From: an uncultured Lachnospiraceae bacterium
GTDB lineage: Bacteria > Bacillota > Clostridia > Lachnospirales > Lachnospiraceae
DNA length: 64,000 nucleotides
Assembly (NCBI GenBank): GCA_902786515.1
Contig: CADADA010000008.1
Coordinates: 1-64,000, forward strand
Direction: 5' to 3'
Of this stretch, positions 29,675 to 39,252 are shown one piece after another. The position numbers and the translations under genes were made by a program. The notes beneath the pieces were generated by a model. It saw nothing but the letters and a program-made list of their open reading frames with translations. It was not told the origin of the DNA and did no database searches. How positions within the stretch are numbered: the stretch's first letter is position 1; each line of letters starts with the position of its first letter.

Positions 29675-29806
29675 TATTTATGTCCATTATTTCACTAAGA
29701 TTACACACTTTGGACACACTTTCCAAATTTTTGTATTTTGATATAGAATTATTTTTTGATTCGAGTTATAATAAAATTTGTATTTATTTTTTAGGAGGAT
29801 TTTTAT

Positions 29807-31408
29807 ATGCCAGTAAAATATGTATTTGTAACAGGTGGTGTTGTATCCGGTCTCGGTAAAGGTATAACCGCTGCGTCTTTAGGCAGACTTTTAAAAGCCA
29901 GAGGCTATTCTGTAACAATGCAGAAGTTTGACCCATATATTAATATAGATCCGGGAACCATGAATCCTATCCAGCACGGTGAAGTATTTGTCACAGATGA
30001 CGGTGCTGAGACGGATCTCGACCTCGGTCATTATGAGAGATTTATCGATGAAAGTCTCACGAAGAACTCTAATGTAACCACAGGAAAGATTTATTGGTCT
30101 GTTCTTTCAAAAGAACGTCGTGGTGATTTCGGTGGAGGCACAGTACAGGTTATTCCACATATTACGAACGAAATCAAGAGCCGTTTTCATAGAAATTTTA
30201 CTACAAAGGATACGGAAATCTGTATTATCGAGGTAGGCGGTACAGTCGGTGATATCGAGAGCCAGCCTTTCCTTGAAGCCATAAGACAGTTCCAGCATGA
30301 TATAGGACATGAAAATGCTATACTGATTCACGTTACATTGATTCCTTATCTTAAGTCCTCAGGTGAAATGAAGACAAAGCCGACTCAGGCAAGTGTAAAG
30401 GAATTGCAGGGTATGGGTATCCAGCCGGATATTATCGTATGCCGTTCCGAGCATCCGCTTGATTCCGCACTTAAGGACAAGATTGCTTTGTTCTGTAATG
30501 TTCCTAAGAGCCATGTTATGCAGAATCTGGATGTTGAGTATTTGTACGAGCTTCCTTTAGTTATGGAAGAGGAACACCTTGCACAGGTTGCATGTGAATG
30601 TCTCCAGCTTGACTGCCCTGAACCTGATTTAAAGGAATGGGCTGCGATGGTTGATGCATGCAAGCACCTTGACAAGACGGTACGTGTTGCTCTTGTCGGA
30701 AAATATATATCTCTTCATGATGCTTACATCAGTGTTGTAGAATCTTTGAAACATGCCGGCATCGCAAACGGAGCAGCAGTAGATATTAAATGGGTGGATT
30801 CCGAAAAGGTAACTGCTGAAAATGCTGCCGAGATATTCAGTGACGTATCAGGAATTCTTGTTCCGGGCGGATTCGGTGACAGAGGAATTGACGGTAAGAT
30901 TGAAGCAATTCATTATGCAAGAGTGAATAAGATTCCATTTCTCGGACTTTGTCTTGGAATGCAGCTTTCAATCGTAGAGTTTGCAAGAAATGTTGTAGGT
31001 TATGATGACGCTCACAGTGTGGAGCTTAATCCTTCTACTACTCATCCTGTTATTCATCTTATGCCTGAACAGGACGGTGTTGAAAACATAGGTGGAACTT
31101 TAAGACTCGGTTCTTATCCTTGCGTACTTGATAAAAATTCAAAAGCGTACGAAGTATATGGCGAGGAAACTATCCATGAGAGGCACAGACACCGCTATGA
31201 AGTAAATAATGATTACAGAAATGTTCTTATTGAAAATGGAATGAAGCTTTCAGGTATTTCGCCTGACGGACGTATAGTTGAAATGGTCGAGATAACTGAT
31301 CATCCTTGGTTTATTGGTACTCAGGCACACCCTGAATTAAAGTCAAGACCTAACAGACCTCATCCATTATTCAACGGATTTATTAAAGCTTCTTTAGAAA
31401 ATAAATAA
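29807..31408 (+). CDS. pyrG: CTP synthase (glutamine hydrolysing)
   Basis: Makes CTP from UTP, ATP and glutamine, the last step of pyrimidine nucleotide synthesis. The 533 residues show the amidoligase domain ([19 protein letters not shown] at 6-24, and [14 protein letters not shown]) and the class I glutamine amidotransferase domain with nucleophile Cys in LGLCLGMQ near residue 380 and the His/Glu pair near the C terminus (AHPEL). A strong TTAGGAGG site precedes the ATG. A TATAAT at 29767-29772 could be its -10 box, but no good -35 is visible. It is one of few plus-strand genes here and stands alone. Confidence 0.97.
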   Translation: MPVKYVFVTGGVVSGLGKGITAASLGRLLKARGYSVTMQKFDPYINIDPGTMNPIQHGEVFVTDDGAETDLDLGHYERFIDESLTKNSNVTTGKIYWSVLSKERRGDFGGGTVQVIPHITNEIKSRFHRNFTTKDTEICIIEVGGTVGDIESQPFLEAIRQFQHDIGHENAILIHVTLIPYLKSSGEMKTKPTQASVKELQGMGIQPDIIVCRSEHPLDSALKDKIALFCNVPKSHVMQNLDVEYLYELPLVMEEEHLAQVACECLQLDCPEPDLKEWAAMVDACKHLDKTVRVALVGKYISLHDAYISVVESLKHAGIANGAAVDIKWVDSEKVTAENAAEIFSDVSGILVPGGFGDRGIDGKIEAIHYARVNKIPFLGLCLGMQLSIVEFARNVVGYDDAHSVELNPSTTHPVIHLMPEQDGVENIGGTLRLGSYPCVLDKNSKAYEVYGEETIHERHRHRYEVNNDYRNVLIENGMKLSGISPDGRIVEMVEITDHPWFIGTQAHPELKSRPNRPHPLFNGFIKASLENK

Positions 31409-31440
31409 TTTGTAGCTATTCAGAGCCAAATAAAAATCTT

Positions 31441-31490
31441 AAAAAAGGGCTGTGCCTTATGATATCATATCATAGGCAACAGCCCTAATT
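31441..31490. terminator. Bidirectional terminator between pyrG and the LRR gene
   Basis: GGGCTGTGCCT...AGGCAACAGCCC with an inner ATGATATCATAT palindrome. A T-run follows on the minus strand and AATTTTAG on the plus strand. Confidence 0.88.
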
Positions 31491-31501
31491 TTAGGTTTTC
31501 T

Positions 31502-32782
31502 TTAATAGTTTACATCAACTGCTATTCCATGATCTATTGCATATTTATACGCAACTGAATCTTTATTACATTGGATTTTCAGATCAGATGAACAATCCTC
31601 AAATACTTGATTTCCCATAATCTTCACACTGTCAGGTATTCTTATACTCTGCAATGCACTACAAGAACTAAATGCTTCGCTACGTATTTTTACTGTGCCA
31701 TCAGGAATTTCTATACTCTTTAAACCAGAGCAACTAGAAAATGCATTTTTTTCTATTATCTTAATGCTATCCGACATTTTTACACTTTTTAAGTTTCTAC
31801 AACAACCAAATGCAGTTTTTCCTATTTTTTGAACACTATTAGGGATTTCTACACTCTGTATTATAATATTAAATATAAAAGCTCCGTCTCCTATCTGTTT
31901 TACTTCATAACCATCAATCTTACCCGGAATTACTACATCTTTTTTCTCTCCTACGTATCCTGTAATTTTGACATACGAATTCTTAATAATCTTATATAAA
32001 AAATCTCCATAAGCCCATTCTTCCGGAAGTGCATTTTTTTCTATTTTTTTCACACTTGCAGGAATTTCTAAATTATGTAAATTATAACATTTTTCAAAAG
32101 CATATTCTTCTATCTTTTTCATACTATCCGGAATTTTTACACTCTGTAAACTAGTACATTTAAAGAATGCTAATCCTCCTATAATCTTAACACCACCAGA
32201 AATTTCTACAGTCTGTAAATTAGAACAAAATCCAAATGTATAATAAGGTATTTTTTTAATTCCTCCGGGTATCTTAACACTCTTTAACTTAACACAAAAT
32301 TCAAACACTCTTGTTCCCATTTTCGTGACACTTTCCGGAATTTCTACAGTCCTTAAGTTTTCACAGGCTCTAAATGCCTTTGTTCCTATACTTGTAATGC
32401 TATTAGGTAATTTTATGCTTTGTAACTTCGAACATCCTGAAAACGCTTCAATTCCTATACTTGTAACGCTGTCAGGGATTTCTACGCTCTCCACGTTACA
32501 ATCATGGCGAAACGCATACTTTCCTATCTGTTTTACTTTATGTCCGTCAATCTCACTTGGAATCACTACATTTTTTCCATTTCCCGTATACTTTCTAATT
32601 CGGACATATGAATTACCTACAACCGTATATTTAAAATCTCCATATGTCTTAGAAGCATCTCCATATGCGACTATTCCTGTAATATTTTCAGGTACAATAT
32701 TTCTTTTTGCCGGGATTAAAATGATTCCAACTAACAAAGCAATAAATGCCACTGTTTTAAATATTTTGTTTTTCTTCTTCAT
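31502..32782 (-). CDS. Secreted BspA-type leucine-rich-repeat protein
   Basis: 426 residues. A basic start and hydrophobic helix (FKTVAFIALLVGIILI) form a signal peptide or N-anchor. The rest is two blocks of 23-residue BspA/TpLRR repeats of the type SVEIPDSVTSIGIEAFSGCS, each block preceded by a YGDF(K/L)Y...IRKYTG-like segment (about 43-80 and 255-295). Such proteins are surface adhesins or of unknown function in gut bacteria. No sortase motif or wall-binding domain is present. The start is placed at ATG 32782; an ATG four codons upstream abuts GGGA and is less likely. Confidence 0.87.
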   Translation of the reverse strand: MKKKNKIFKTVAFIALLVGIILIPAKRNIVPENITGIVAYGDASKTYGDFKYTVVGNSYVRIRKYTGNGKNVVIPSEIDGHKVKQIGKYAFRHDCNVESVEIPDSVTSIGIEAFSGCSKLQSIKLPNSITSIGTKAFRACENLRTVEIPESVTKMGTRVFEFCVKLKSVKIPGGIKKIPYYTFGFCSNLQTVEISGGVKIIGGLAFFKCTSLQSVKIPDSMKKIEEYAFEKCYNLHNLEIPASVKKIEKNALPEEWAYGDFLYKIIKNSYVKITGYVGEKKDVVIPGKIDGYEVKQIGDGAFIFNIIIQSVEIPNSVQKIGKTAFGCCRNLKSVKMSDSIKIIEKNAFSSCSGLKSIEIPDGTVKIRSEAFSSCSALQSIRIPDSVKIMGNQVFEDCSSDLKIQCNKDSVAYKYAIDHGIAVDVNY

Positions 32783-32831
32783 ATTTTTTACCATTCCCTT
32801 TCATAAAATTTCTCCGCTACTTTATACCTTT

Positions 32832-32860
32832 ATAATATAATATTTTTGTAATATTTTCAA
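32832..32860 (-). promoter_or_regulatory. Promoter of the LRR protein gene
   Basis: TTGAAA, 17 bases, TATTAT on the minus strand, about 50 bp before the start codon. Confidence 0.68.
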
Positions 32861-33239
32861 GTATTTTGTAACTTTTTGACAGCTGATTGCTTATTTTTAC
32901 GTTTTTTTTGCTTTTTGTGCATCCTGCATCAATTTTCTTTCATAAAAAGCTATAATAACTTTCGAGAAGTCGTTGGTGCGGTAACAATTGATTTCTCAAA
33001 GTGAATAATTCTTAGGGATTTCTGGCATTAAATTCCAGATTTTCTATGACATCTATAATGCCATGCCCACAATTCATTATCATTCCGCGATATAAGAATG
33101 TATTCACAAAGATTCTTTAAAAGGGTTGGGTAGAAGTTTTAGAATTTGTGTAGAATTACATTCCTCCTCTACACAGCATTCGGGGCGAAAGCCCCGAATG
33201 TAAAACAATTTGTATTTCCAGACTTAGTTACAATATTTT
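32861..33239. other. Intergenic stretch with inverted repeats, no gene seen
   Basis: No frame here looks coding. Visible structure: TGGCATTA/TAATGCCA inverted repeats at about 33022-33055, and a perfect 10-bp hairpin CATTCGGGGC-GAAA-GCCCCGAATG at 33177-33200 just past the ABC gene's 3' end. That hairpin has no T-run on either side, so it is not a typical intrinsic terminator. Confidence 0.6.
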
Positions 33240-34970
33240 TTACCTGAACTGGCTTTCGTATAATCTTTTATAAAATCCGTTTTCTTTCAACAATGATTCA
33301 TGTGTTCCCTGTTCTATTACATTTCCGTCCTTCATGACAAGTATTATGTCCGCTGATTGAATCGTTGAGAGTCTGTGTGCTACTATAAAGCTTGTTCTTC
33401 CCTTCATCATTTTTGCAAATGCACTCTGTATTTTTAACTCGGTTCTAGTATCTATCGAAGATGTTGCCTCATCTAATATAAGCATTGGAGGAAGGCAAAG
33501 CATTATTCTCGCTATACATAATAACTGTTTTTGTCCCTGTGAAAGACTTCCGCCATCTTCGCCGATTACGGTATCATACCCATTCTCCAGCCTTTTGATA
33601 AAACTGTGTGCATGTGCTGCCCTGGCTGCCTCTATTGCTTCTTCTTTTGTCGCATCGGGTTTACCATATGCAATGTTTTCAAATATTGTTCCTGATTTTA
33701 ACCACGTTTCCTGCAAAACCATGCCATAAGATTTTCTTAAGTTTTCTCTTTTAATATTCCTTATGTCAACACCATCAACACGGATACTTCCTTCATTTAT
33801 CTCATAAAATCTCATCAACAGATTAATAAGCGTCGTTTTCCCGCATCCGGTCGGACCCACTATCGCCACCCTCTGTCCCGGTTTGATATTAAGCGAAAAG
33901 TCCTGTATTAATTTTTGTTCCGGCGTATACGAAAAATAAACATTTTTAAGGCTGACATTTCCTCTCACATTTTCAATACTTATCGCACTTTCATCTTCAG
34001 GAACCTCCGGCTCTTCTTCGATAAATTCAAAAATTCCTGCTGCACAGGCCAACGCATTTTGTAATTCCGTTACAACACCTGATATTTCGTTAAATGGCTT
34101 TGTGTATTGATTGGCATAACTTAAGAGACATGATAATTGTCCAACCGATATATTCCCGGTGATAACGGAAAATGCTCCTACAAGTCCTACACCGGTGTAA
34201 ACCAGACTGTTTACAAAACGTGTTGACGGATTTACAAGTGATGAAAAAAACACGGCGTCAAGTGAACATTTTTCAAGTCTTGCATTTATTTCATCAAATT
34301 TTTTAAGTGCTTCCTCTTCATGACAATATGCCTGAACAACCTTCTGATTTCCAATCATTTCGTCTATTAATGCTGTCTGCTCACCTCTGGTTGCAGCCTG
34401 TAGTTTGAACATTTTATAGGTTCTGCCAGCTATGAAATTTGCCACAAACAATGAAACCGGAGTAATCAAAACTACTACAAGTGTTATTTTTATATTGACT
34501 GTCAACATAAACGCAAGTGTTCCAAATATTGTTAATACTCCTGTAAATAATTGGGTGAATCCCATAAGCAGACCTTCTGACAGCTGCTCTACATCCGCAA
34601 CTATTTTGCTGACAATATCCCCCGTCTGCCTTCCATCTATATATTTAAGCGGGAGGGTTTTTATTTTTGCAAAGGCTTCTTTTCTAATATCCTGAACCAT
34701 TCCATATGTCATTTTGTTATTGCATATGTTCATTCCCCATTGCGAGAGTGCTGTAATGGCTATTACTATGCCGGCTTTTTTAAACACTTCAAACATTGCC
34801 TTAAAATCAACGTTACCGGCGCCTATAATCAAGTCAATTGCTTTTCCCGTAAGTATTGGAAGGTATAATGTAAGTGCAACACTTATCGCCGCACATACCA
34901 GGGACAGCACCAGATATACCGTGTATTTTTTTGCGTATTTTAATACTTTGATCAATATTTTGTAATTCAT
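33240..34970 (-). CDS. ABC exporter subunit B (transmembrane plus ATPase, canonical Walker B)
   Basis: A 576-residue half-transporter: six transmembrane helices in the first 300 residues, then an ATPase domain with Walker A GPTGCGKTT, signature LSQGQ (non-canonical), Walker B MLILDEATSS with the catalytic Glu, and switch His in VAHRLST. Its start overlaps the end of the upstream half-transporter by four bases (ATGA), so the two form one complex. Substrate unknown; drug or lipid export is typical of the family. The two genes supply complementary halves of one active and one degenerate ATP site. Confidence 0.93.
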   Translation of the reverse strand: MNYKILIKVLKYAKKYTVYLVLSLVCAAISVALTLYLPILTGKAIDLIIGAGNVDFKAMFEVFKKAGIVIAITALSQWGMNICNNKMTYGMVQDIRKEAFAKIKTLPLKYIDGRQTGDIVSKIVADVEQLSEGLLMGFTQLFTGVLTIFGTLAFMLTVNIKITLVVVLITPVSLFVANFIAGRTYKMFKLQAATRGEQTALIDEMIGNQKVVQAYCHEEEALKKFDEINARLEKCSLDAVFFSSLVNPSTRFVNSLVYTGVGLVGAFSVITGNISVGQLSCLLSYANQYTKPFNEISGVVTELQNALACAAGIFEFIEEEPEVPEDESAISIENVRGNVSLKNVYFSYTPEQKLIQDFSLNIKPGQRVAIVGPTGCGKTTLINLLMRFYEINEGSIRVDGVDIRNIKRENLRKSYGMVLQETWLKSGTIFENIAYGKPDATKEEAIEAARAAHAHSFIKRLENGYDTVIGEDGGSLSQGQKQLLCIARIMLCLPPMLILDEATSSIDTRTELKIQSAFAKMMKGRTSFIVAHRLSTIQSADIILVMKDGNVIEQGTHESLLKENGFYKRLYESQFR

Positions 34971-36685
34971 CTTTTTTCCCCCTGCTGTGATTCGTGTATT
35001 TCTCTATATATCTCACAGGTATCGATGAGTTTTTCATGATTACCCATTCCAACTAATTTTCCATCATCTAATACTATTATTCTATCCACTGCCCTAATGG
35101 ATGAGGTTCTCTGGGATACGATAAATACTGTCGTATCTTTCCCAATTGTTTTTATTGCTTTTCTCAGCGCACTGTCTGTTGCGTAATCGAGTGCTGATGA
35201 ACTGTCATCCAATATTAATATTTCGGGTTTTTTCACAACCGCTCTCGCTATGGCAAGTCGCTGTCTCTGTCCACCTGACAGATTCTTTCCCCCCTGCGCA
35301 ATCATGTAATCAAGTCTTCCCTCTTTGTTGTCTATAAATTCTTTTGATTGCGATATCTCCAATGCTTTTTCGATATCATCATCAGTAGCATTTTTATTTC
35401 CCCATAAAATATTTTCCCTGACAGTCCCCTTAAACAGTACTGTTTTTTGTAAAACTATTCCTATCTTTTCACGCAATTCTTTTATGTCGTGCTCTTTTAC
35501 ATCTGTTCCGTCTACTTTTACCTTTCCGGATGAAGCATCATAAAATCTTGGAATCATATTTACGACAGAGGATTTTCCGGAACCTGTTCCGCCTATTATT
35601 CCAATTGTTTCTCCTTTTTTAACTTTAAAATTTATATCGGTAAGTGCCTCCGCTTCAGCGTTATATTTAAGGCACACATTTTCAAATTCAACTGCATATT
35701 CCGTATTACATGCTTTCGCAGGTGATGCAGGATTTTCCATCGACGGCTCTATCTCAAGCACTGTTGCTATTCTGTTTCCGCATGCAACCGCCTTTGTAAC
35801 GCTTACAATTAAATTTGCCAGTTTTATAAGTTCCACCAGTATCTGTGACATGTAATTTACCAGTGCAACGACCTCTCCCTGACGGATTATTCCACTATCA
35901 ACCTTAAGTGCTCCAACGTAGATTAACACCAGAATACCAGCATTTATGATGATATACGTACCCGGATTCATCAATGCCGTTATCCGTCCGACAAGTATCT
36001 GCAGTTTCATCAATGCATTGTGTGCTTCTCCAAATCTGTCTATCTCATCATTTTCTTTATTAAATGCACGGATTACCCTGATACCTGTTAAGTTCTCCCT
36101 TGTAATACCTAAAACGTTATCAAGTGCATCCTGTACTTTTTTATACAACGGAATACTTACCGCCATTATTATAAACACTACCAACGACAAGAGTACGATT
36201 ACTACTGCAAATACTATCGCCGCCTGTCTGTCTATGGTGAATGCCATTACCATCGCACCGATTACGATAAACGGCGAACGAAGGAATAATCTTAACACCA
36301 TATTTACTCCGTTTTGTACCTGATTAATGTCACTTGTCATTCTTGTTATCAGTGTCGAAGTTCCCACAGAATCCATATCTGAAAACGACATTTTTTCTAT
36401 ATGCATAAAAAGTGCATGTCTGAGTTTTGCCGCAAAGCCTACAGCTGCTTTTGCAGCAAAATACTGTGCCGTTATTGAACATGTAAGTCCTATAATTCCA
36501 AGTGCCACCATTATAACGCACATTTTTATGATGTATGGCTTATCATTACCTGCTATTCCTGTATCTATTATCGCCGCCACTACCAATGGTATAAACAGTT
36601 CAAATGATGCTTCTAACAATTTAAACAGCGGGCTTAATATACTTTCTTTTTTGTATCCGCTCAGATATTTTAATATACTTAACAT
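34967..36685 (-). CDS. ABC exporter subunit A (degenerate Walker B)
   Basis: 572 residues: six membrane helices, then an ATPase domain with Walker A GGTGSGKSS, canonical signature LSGGQ, Walker B ILILDDSSSALD in which the catalytic Glu is Asp, and VSQRTSS where the switch His is replaced by Gln. Together with subunit B this is the layout of asymmetric heterodimeric exporters such as BmrCD, LmrCD and TM287/288. The start is ATG 36685 behind GGAG. A longer frame to 36847 reads through tRNA-Leu and is false. Confidence 0.93.
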   Translation of the reverse strand: MLSILKYLSGYKKESILSPLFKLLEASFELFIPLVVAAIIDTGIAGNDKPYIIKMCVIMVALGIIGLTCSITAQYFAAKAAVGFAAKLRHALFMHIEKMSFSDMDSVGTSTLITRMTSDINQVQNGVNMVLRLFLRSPFIVIGAMVMAFTIDRQAAIVFAVVIVLLSLVVFIIMAVSIPLYKKVQDALDNVLGITRENLTGIRVIRAFNKENDEIDRFGEAHNALMKLQILVGRITALMNPGTYIIINAGILVLIYVGALKVDSGIIRQGEVVALVNYMSQILVELIKLANLIVSVTKAVACGNRIATVLEIEPSMENPASPAKACNTEYAVEFENVCLKYNAEAEALTDINFKVKKGETIGIIGGTGSGKSSVVNMIPRFYDASSGKVKVDGTDVKEHDIKELREKIGIVLQKTVLFKGTVRENILWGNKNATDDDIEKALEISQSKEFIDNKEGRLDYMIAQGGKNLSGGQRQRLAIARAVVKKPEILILDDSSSALDYATDSALRKAIKTIGKDTTVFIVSQRTSSIRAVDRIIVLDDGKLVGMGNHEKLIDTCEIYREIHESQQGEKR

Positions 36686-36731
36686 ACTTTCTCCATTCCT
36701 AATATTTATATCTTTTTTATTGTATATAGCA

Positions 36732-36763
36732 AAGGCATCCCATCTTAAAAGATGAGATGCCTT
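36732..36763 (-). terminator. Hairpin downstream of tRNA-Leu
   Basis: Stem AAGGCATCTCATC/GATGGGATGCCTT with a six-base loop lies nine bases past the tRNA 3' end. There is no long T-run, so it may be a weak terminator or a processing signal between the tRNA and the ABC genes. Confidence 0.55.
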
Positions 36764-36772
36764 CAATGGTAA

Positions 36773-36853
36773 TGCGGATGACAGGACTTGAACCTGCACG
36801 TCGTGGACACTAGAACCTAAATCTAGCGCGTCTGCCAATTCCGCCACATCCGC
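36773..36853 (-). tRNA. tRNA-Leu (anticodon UAG)
   Basis: Minus strand begins GCGGATG and ends CATCCGC plus discriminator A, giving a perfect 7-bp acceptor stem. Anticodon arm CTAGA-TTTAGGT-TCTAG gives anticodon TAG. A long variable arm and the T-loop GGTTCAAGTCC are present, as expected for tRNA-Leu. CCA is not encoded. Confidence 0.97.
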
Positions 36854-36884
36854 TTATGTCGTGGTCTTTTTAACCACGTAGGAC

Positions 36885-36913
36885 ATATTAACATAAATGC
36901 ATCTAAAAATCAA
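36885..36913 (-). promoter_or_regulatory. Promoter of tRNA-Leu
   Basis: TTGATT, 17 bases, TAATAT on the minus strand. A small CGTGGT/ACCACG hairpin (36860-36878) lies between the expected start of transcription and the tRNA. Confidence 0.6.
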
Positions 36914-36931
36914 CCTTGGATTTAAAATTTA

Positions 36932-37828
36932 TCATAATTTTTTTGGTTTAATCTGAATATTTATTACCAGAATTATTGACTCAAAAAATGCGAATAATAC
37001 AAGTACCGGCTGTAAATCAAGTTCTGTGGGTATTCCCTTTGCAATGCGGTGAAGTGCTCCGCTGTACATAAACAGGCTGACCCACAGTAACAATGCCACT
37101 AATACTACCGTCTGTCTCAACACTTTCTCAATATATCCGGCTTTTTTCGGCATAAGCTGCTCTGCCTTTGTCTTTTTGATGTACTCAAATTTTCCTTTTT
37201 CGCCATCTGACAGATAGCGGCAATAATGAAACAGGTTATCACTATCTTCATAAACTTTTCTTATGGTAATTTCTCTGTTACTTTTCACAATCATATTGTC
37301 TAAATCTGCCGATATCACCATGATTTCACTGCCATCTTTTATAACTTTTACATTGTCGAGCCGGCAAAGATAACCATTCGAAAACATTTCCGTAATCTGT
37401 TCTTCACTACTAAGGTTCTCTATCGTATTCTTAATCTCGTACATTAACTCAAATAAGCTTACTGTCCTATTCCTGCCCTTTGCGGCAATCTCACTTACTT
37501 TACTTCCGAATCCGAGATAATGCATGGCAAAAGCTATCATCCTGAATCTGTATAATTTTTTGTCTTTTCCTATGGCATACACTGTAAATAACTCTGTCAT
37601 CCACTTTCTGATGCTTCTAAACAGCACAATAACAAATATTATTGCCACTGCATAATAAACTATTTTATATACCAGTGCGGAAACATATAAAACATACGCT
37701 GATATAATTCCCATCAATAAACCTACAACAGGAAAAAGGAATAGGAGCATTTTTATAACGCTTCCTACTCCTGATATTTTATTTTCTTTTTTTTCCAACG
37801 TTGAATACGTAAATATTTTATCAAACAT
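36932..37828 (-). CDS. Membrane protein of unknown function
   Basis: 298 residues with hydrophobic helices at about 25-48, 52-72, 240-260 and 270-292 and a long cytoplasmic-looking middle section (about 75-235) that is charged and has no recognisable motif. I do not recognise the family. It follows the PAP2 gene by 29 bp in the same direction, with a GGAGG site, so the two are probably co-transcribed; a link to lipid phosphate metabolism is only a guess from that. Confidence 0.75.
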   Translation of the reverse strand: MFDKIFTYSTLEKKENKISGVGSVIKMLLFLFPVVGLLMGIISAYVLYVSALVYKIVYYAVAIIFVIVLFRSIRKWMTELFTVYAIGKDKKLYRFRMIAFAMHYLGFGSKVSEIAAKGRNRTVSLFELMYEIKNTIENLSSEEQITEMFSNGYLCRLDNVKVIKDGSEIMVISADLDNMIVKSNREITIRKVYEDSDNLFHYCRYLSDGEKGKFEYIKKTKAEQLMPKKAGYIEKVLRQTVVLVALLLWVSLFMYSGALHRIAKGIPTELDLQPVLVLFAFFESIILVINIQIKPKKL

Positions 37829-37857
37829 TTTTTCCTCCGGATAAAACTGCGTAATAT

Positions 37858-38337
37858 TTACACAAAAAATGCCATAACACCTACCACTACGCTAATAACA
37901 AATCCTGCGATGACGTCTTCTTTATGATGTACGCCGGCAATCACTCTCATTACACCCATAAGAATACTTATTAATAATAACATTACACCCGTTGCAATAT
38001 TTACCTCCAATGCAACCATGGCGATTATTGTTGCCGAAGCAACATGTCTGCTCGGAAATGATTCTCCTTCTTTTGCCTTCTCTATCATAGGCTCGAATCC
38101 GTCTTCTTCATATGGTCTCTTTGCATTCACTATCTTCCGGAGTATGGTTACTCCAACCACCAAAAACAGTGGCACCTCCAACGCCCTTGCAAACCGATAG
38201 TCCTGATATCCCCATAATGTGAATAGTATAATAAGGTATGCAGCCGCTACTATCACAGGTAAAAACTTATACAAATACATAAATATTTTTTTCTTTTGTT
38301 CATCCTCTTCTATATATTTTCTTGCTTCATCAAACAT
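37858..38337 (-). CDS. PAP2-family membrane phosphatase
   Basis: 159 residues with about five hydrophobic helices. The three phosphatase motifs are present in modified form: RKIVNAKRP for motif 1 (Arg in place of the first Lys), FPSRHVAS for motif 2 (with the catalytic His) and RVIAGVHHKEDV for motif 3. Such enzymes remove phosphate from phosphatidate, undecaprenyl pyrophosphate or phosphatidylglycerol phosphate; the substrate cannot be told. The length is short but complete for the core domain. Confidence 0.85.
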   Translation of the reverse strand: MFDEARKYIEEDEQKKKIFMYLYKFLPVIVAAAYLIILFTLWGYQDYRFARALEVPLFLVVGVTILRKIVNAKRPYEEDGFEPMIEKAKEGESFPSRHVASATIIAMVALEVNIATGVMLLLISILMGVMRVIAGVHHKEDVIAGFVISVVVGVMAFFV

Positions 38338-38369
38338 ACATTATACCCTGACCTTTCCATAATGAAATA

Positions 38370-38399
38370 ATTATATCATACATTTAATTTACATGGCAA
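38370..38399 (-). promoter_or_regulatory. Promoter of the PAP2 gene pair
   Basis: TTGCCA, 18 bases, TATAAT on the minus strand, about 33 bp ahead of the PAP2 start codon. Confidence 0.65.
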
Positions 38400-38423
38400 G
38401 AGCTGTAAATAGTAACGGTATAT

Positions 38424-38455
38424 AAAAAAGCAGATATTTTCATACCTGCCTTTTT
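38424..38455 (-). terminator. Terminator of the hemolysin III-like gene
   Basis: AAAAAGGCAGgTAT...ATAtCTGCTTTTTT hairpin shortly after the stop codon, with a T-run on the minus strand. Confidence 0.82.
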
Positions 38456-38470
38456 ACAATCTAAAATACA

Positions 38471-39154
38471 CTATACTATAACATAACTATAAATAACAAA
38501 GAAATGCAATATACTTCCCGCAAGAACGAAGAAATGCCAGATTGAGTGCATATATTTTACCTTACTTCCTATTCCGTAAATCACTGCACCTACCGTGTAC
38601 GCAATTCCTCCTGCTACCAGTAGTCTGATTCCTCCGGATGCAACTGCATGCATCAATGGTTTTATGGTAATAACTATAGCCCATCCCATTGCCAGATAGC
38701 ATATCATCGAGAATACCTTAAATCGCTCCATATCAATCGCATTGAGCACAATACCTAGCACTGCTGCTCCCCAGATTGAATAGAACAATATCCATCCTGT
38801 CTTACCATGCAATGAAACCAGTGTAAACGGAGTATATGAACCTGCAATCAACAAAAATATTGTACAATGATCAAATATTCTTAAAACACGCTTTGCATTA
38901 TTCGGTTTTAATCCGTGATAAATGCATGACATACTGTATAACAATATAAGTGAAAATCCAAATATCCAACTGCTGACAACAGCATATACATTGCCCCCCA
39001 CTGTTGACCTCGCAACGCATAAGCACAACGCAACTATTCCAAGTGCAGCCCCTATCCCATGAGATATTGATGATACCAGTTCTTCTCCCAAAGTATACTT
39101 AGGAAGCGGTATTCTGCTTAACCCTGATTTTTTTTCATTTATCGGACAATCCAT
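38471..39154 (-). CDS. PAQR/hemolysin III family membrane protein
   Basis: 227 residues with seven predicted transmembrane helices and the family motifs: EELVSSISHGIGAALG near 25-40, SCIYHGL, FDHCTIFLLIAGSYTPF, and the C-terminal IWHFFVLAGSILHFF. The conserved His and Asp residues fit the zinc-dependent CREST/PAQR superfamily; the bacterial role is uncertain (membrane homeostasis or lipid hydrolysis). Single gene with a consensus promoter, GGAGG site and own terminator. A palindrome overlaps its -10 box. Confidence 0.9.
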   Translation of the reverse strand: MDCPINEKKSGLSRIPLPKYTLGEELVSSISHGIGAALGIVALCLCVARSTVGGNVYAVVSSWIFGFSLILLYSMSCIYHGLKPNNAKRVLRIFDHCTIFLLIAGSYTPFTLVSLHGKTGWILFYSIWGAAVLGIVLNAIDMERFKVFSMICYLAMGWAIVITIKPLMHAVASGGIRLLVAGGIAYTVGAVIYGIGSKVKYMHSIWHFFVLAGSILHFFVIYSYVIV

Positions 39155-39195
39155 AATTTTTCCTCCTTTTTTCTATATTATCTATATACTATACT

Positions 39196-39216
39196 ATGTA
39201 GTTTTCATAACTACAT
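39196..39216. promoter_or_regulatory. Candidate operator: perfect 8-5-8 palindrome
   Basis: ATGTAGTT-TTCAT-AACTACAT overlaps the end of the -10 box and the expected start of transcription of the hemolysin III-like gene, a typical repressor position. It could also form an RNA hairpin at the 5' end. Confidence 0.55.
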
Positions 39217-39242
39217 TATACGTCTTTTATTTCTTTTGTCAA
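39215..39242 (-). promoter_or_regulatory. Promoter of the hemolysin III-like gene
   Basis: TTGACA, 16 bases, TATAAT on the minus strand: both boxes match consensus. Confidence 0.82.
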
Positions 39243-39252
39243 CGTTTTTTAA

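Noticed and set aside
29610-29726. Longer start for the Fn3/carbohydrate-binding protein
   Set aside because: It would precede the promoter at 29646-29674 and bury the signal peptide; ATG 29609 has GGAGGT at the right spacing.
36686-36847. N-terminal extension of the ABC subunit beginning MAELADALDLGSS
   Set aside because: This is translation of the tRNA-Leu gene, a well-known annotation artefact. The real start is ATG 36685 with its own GGAG site.
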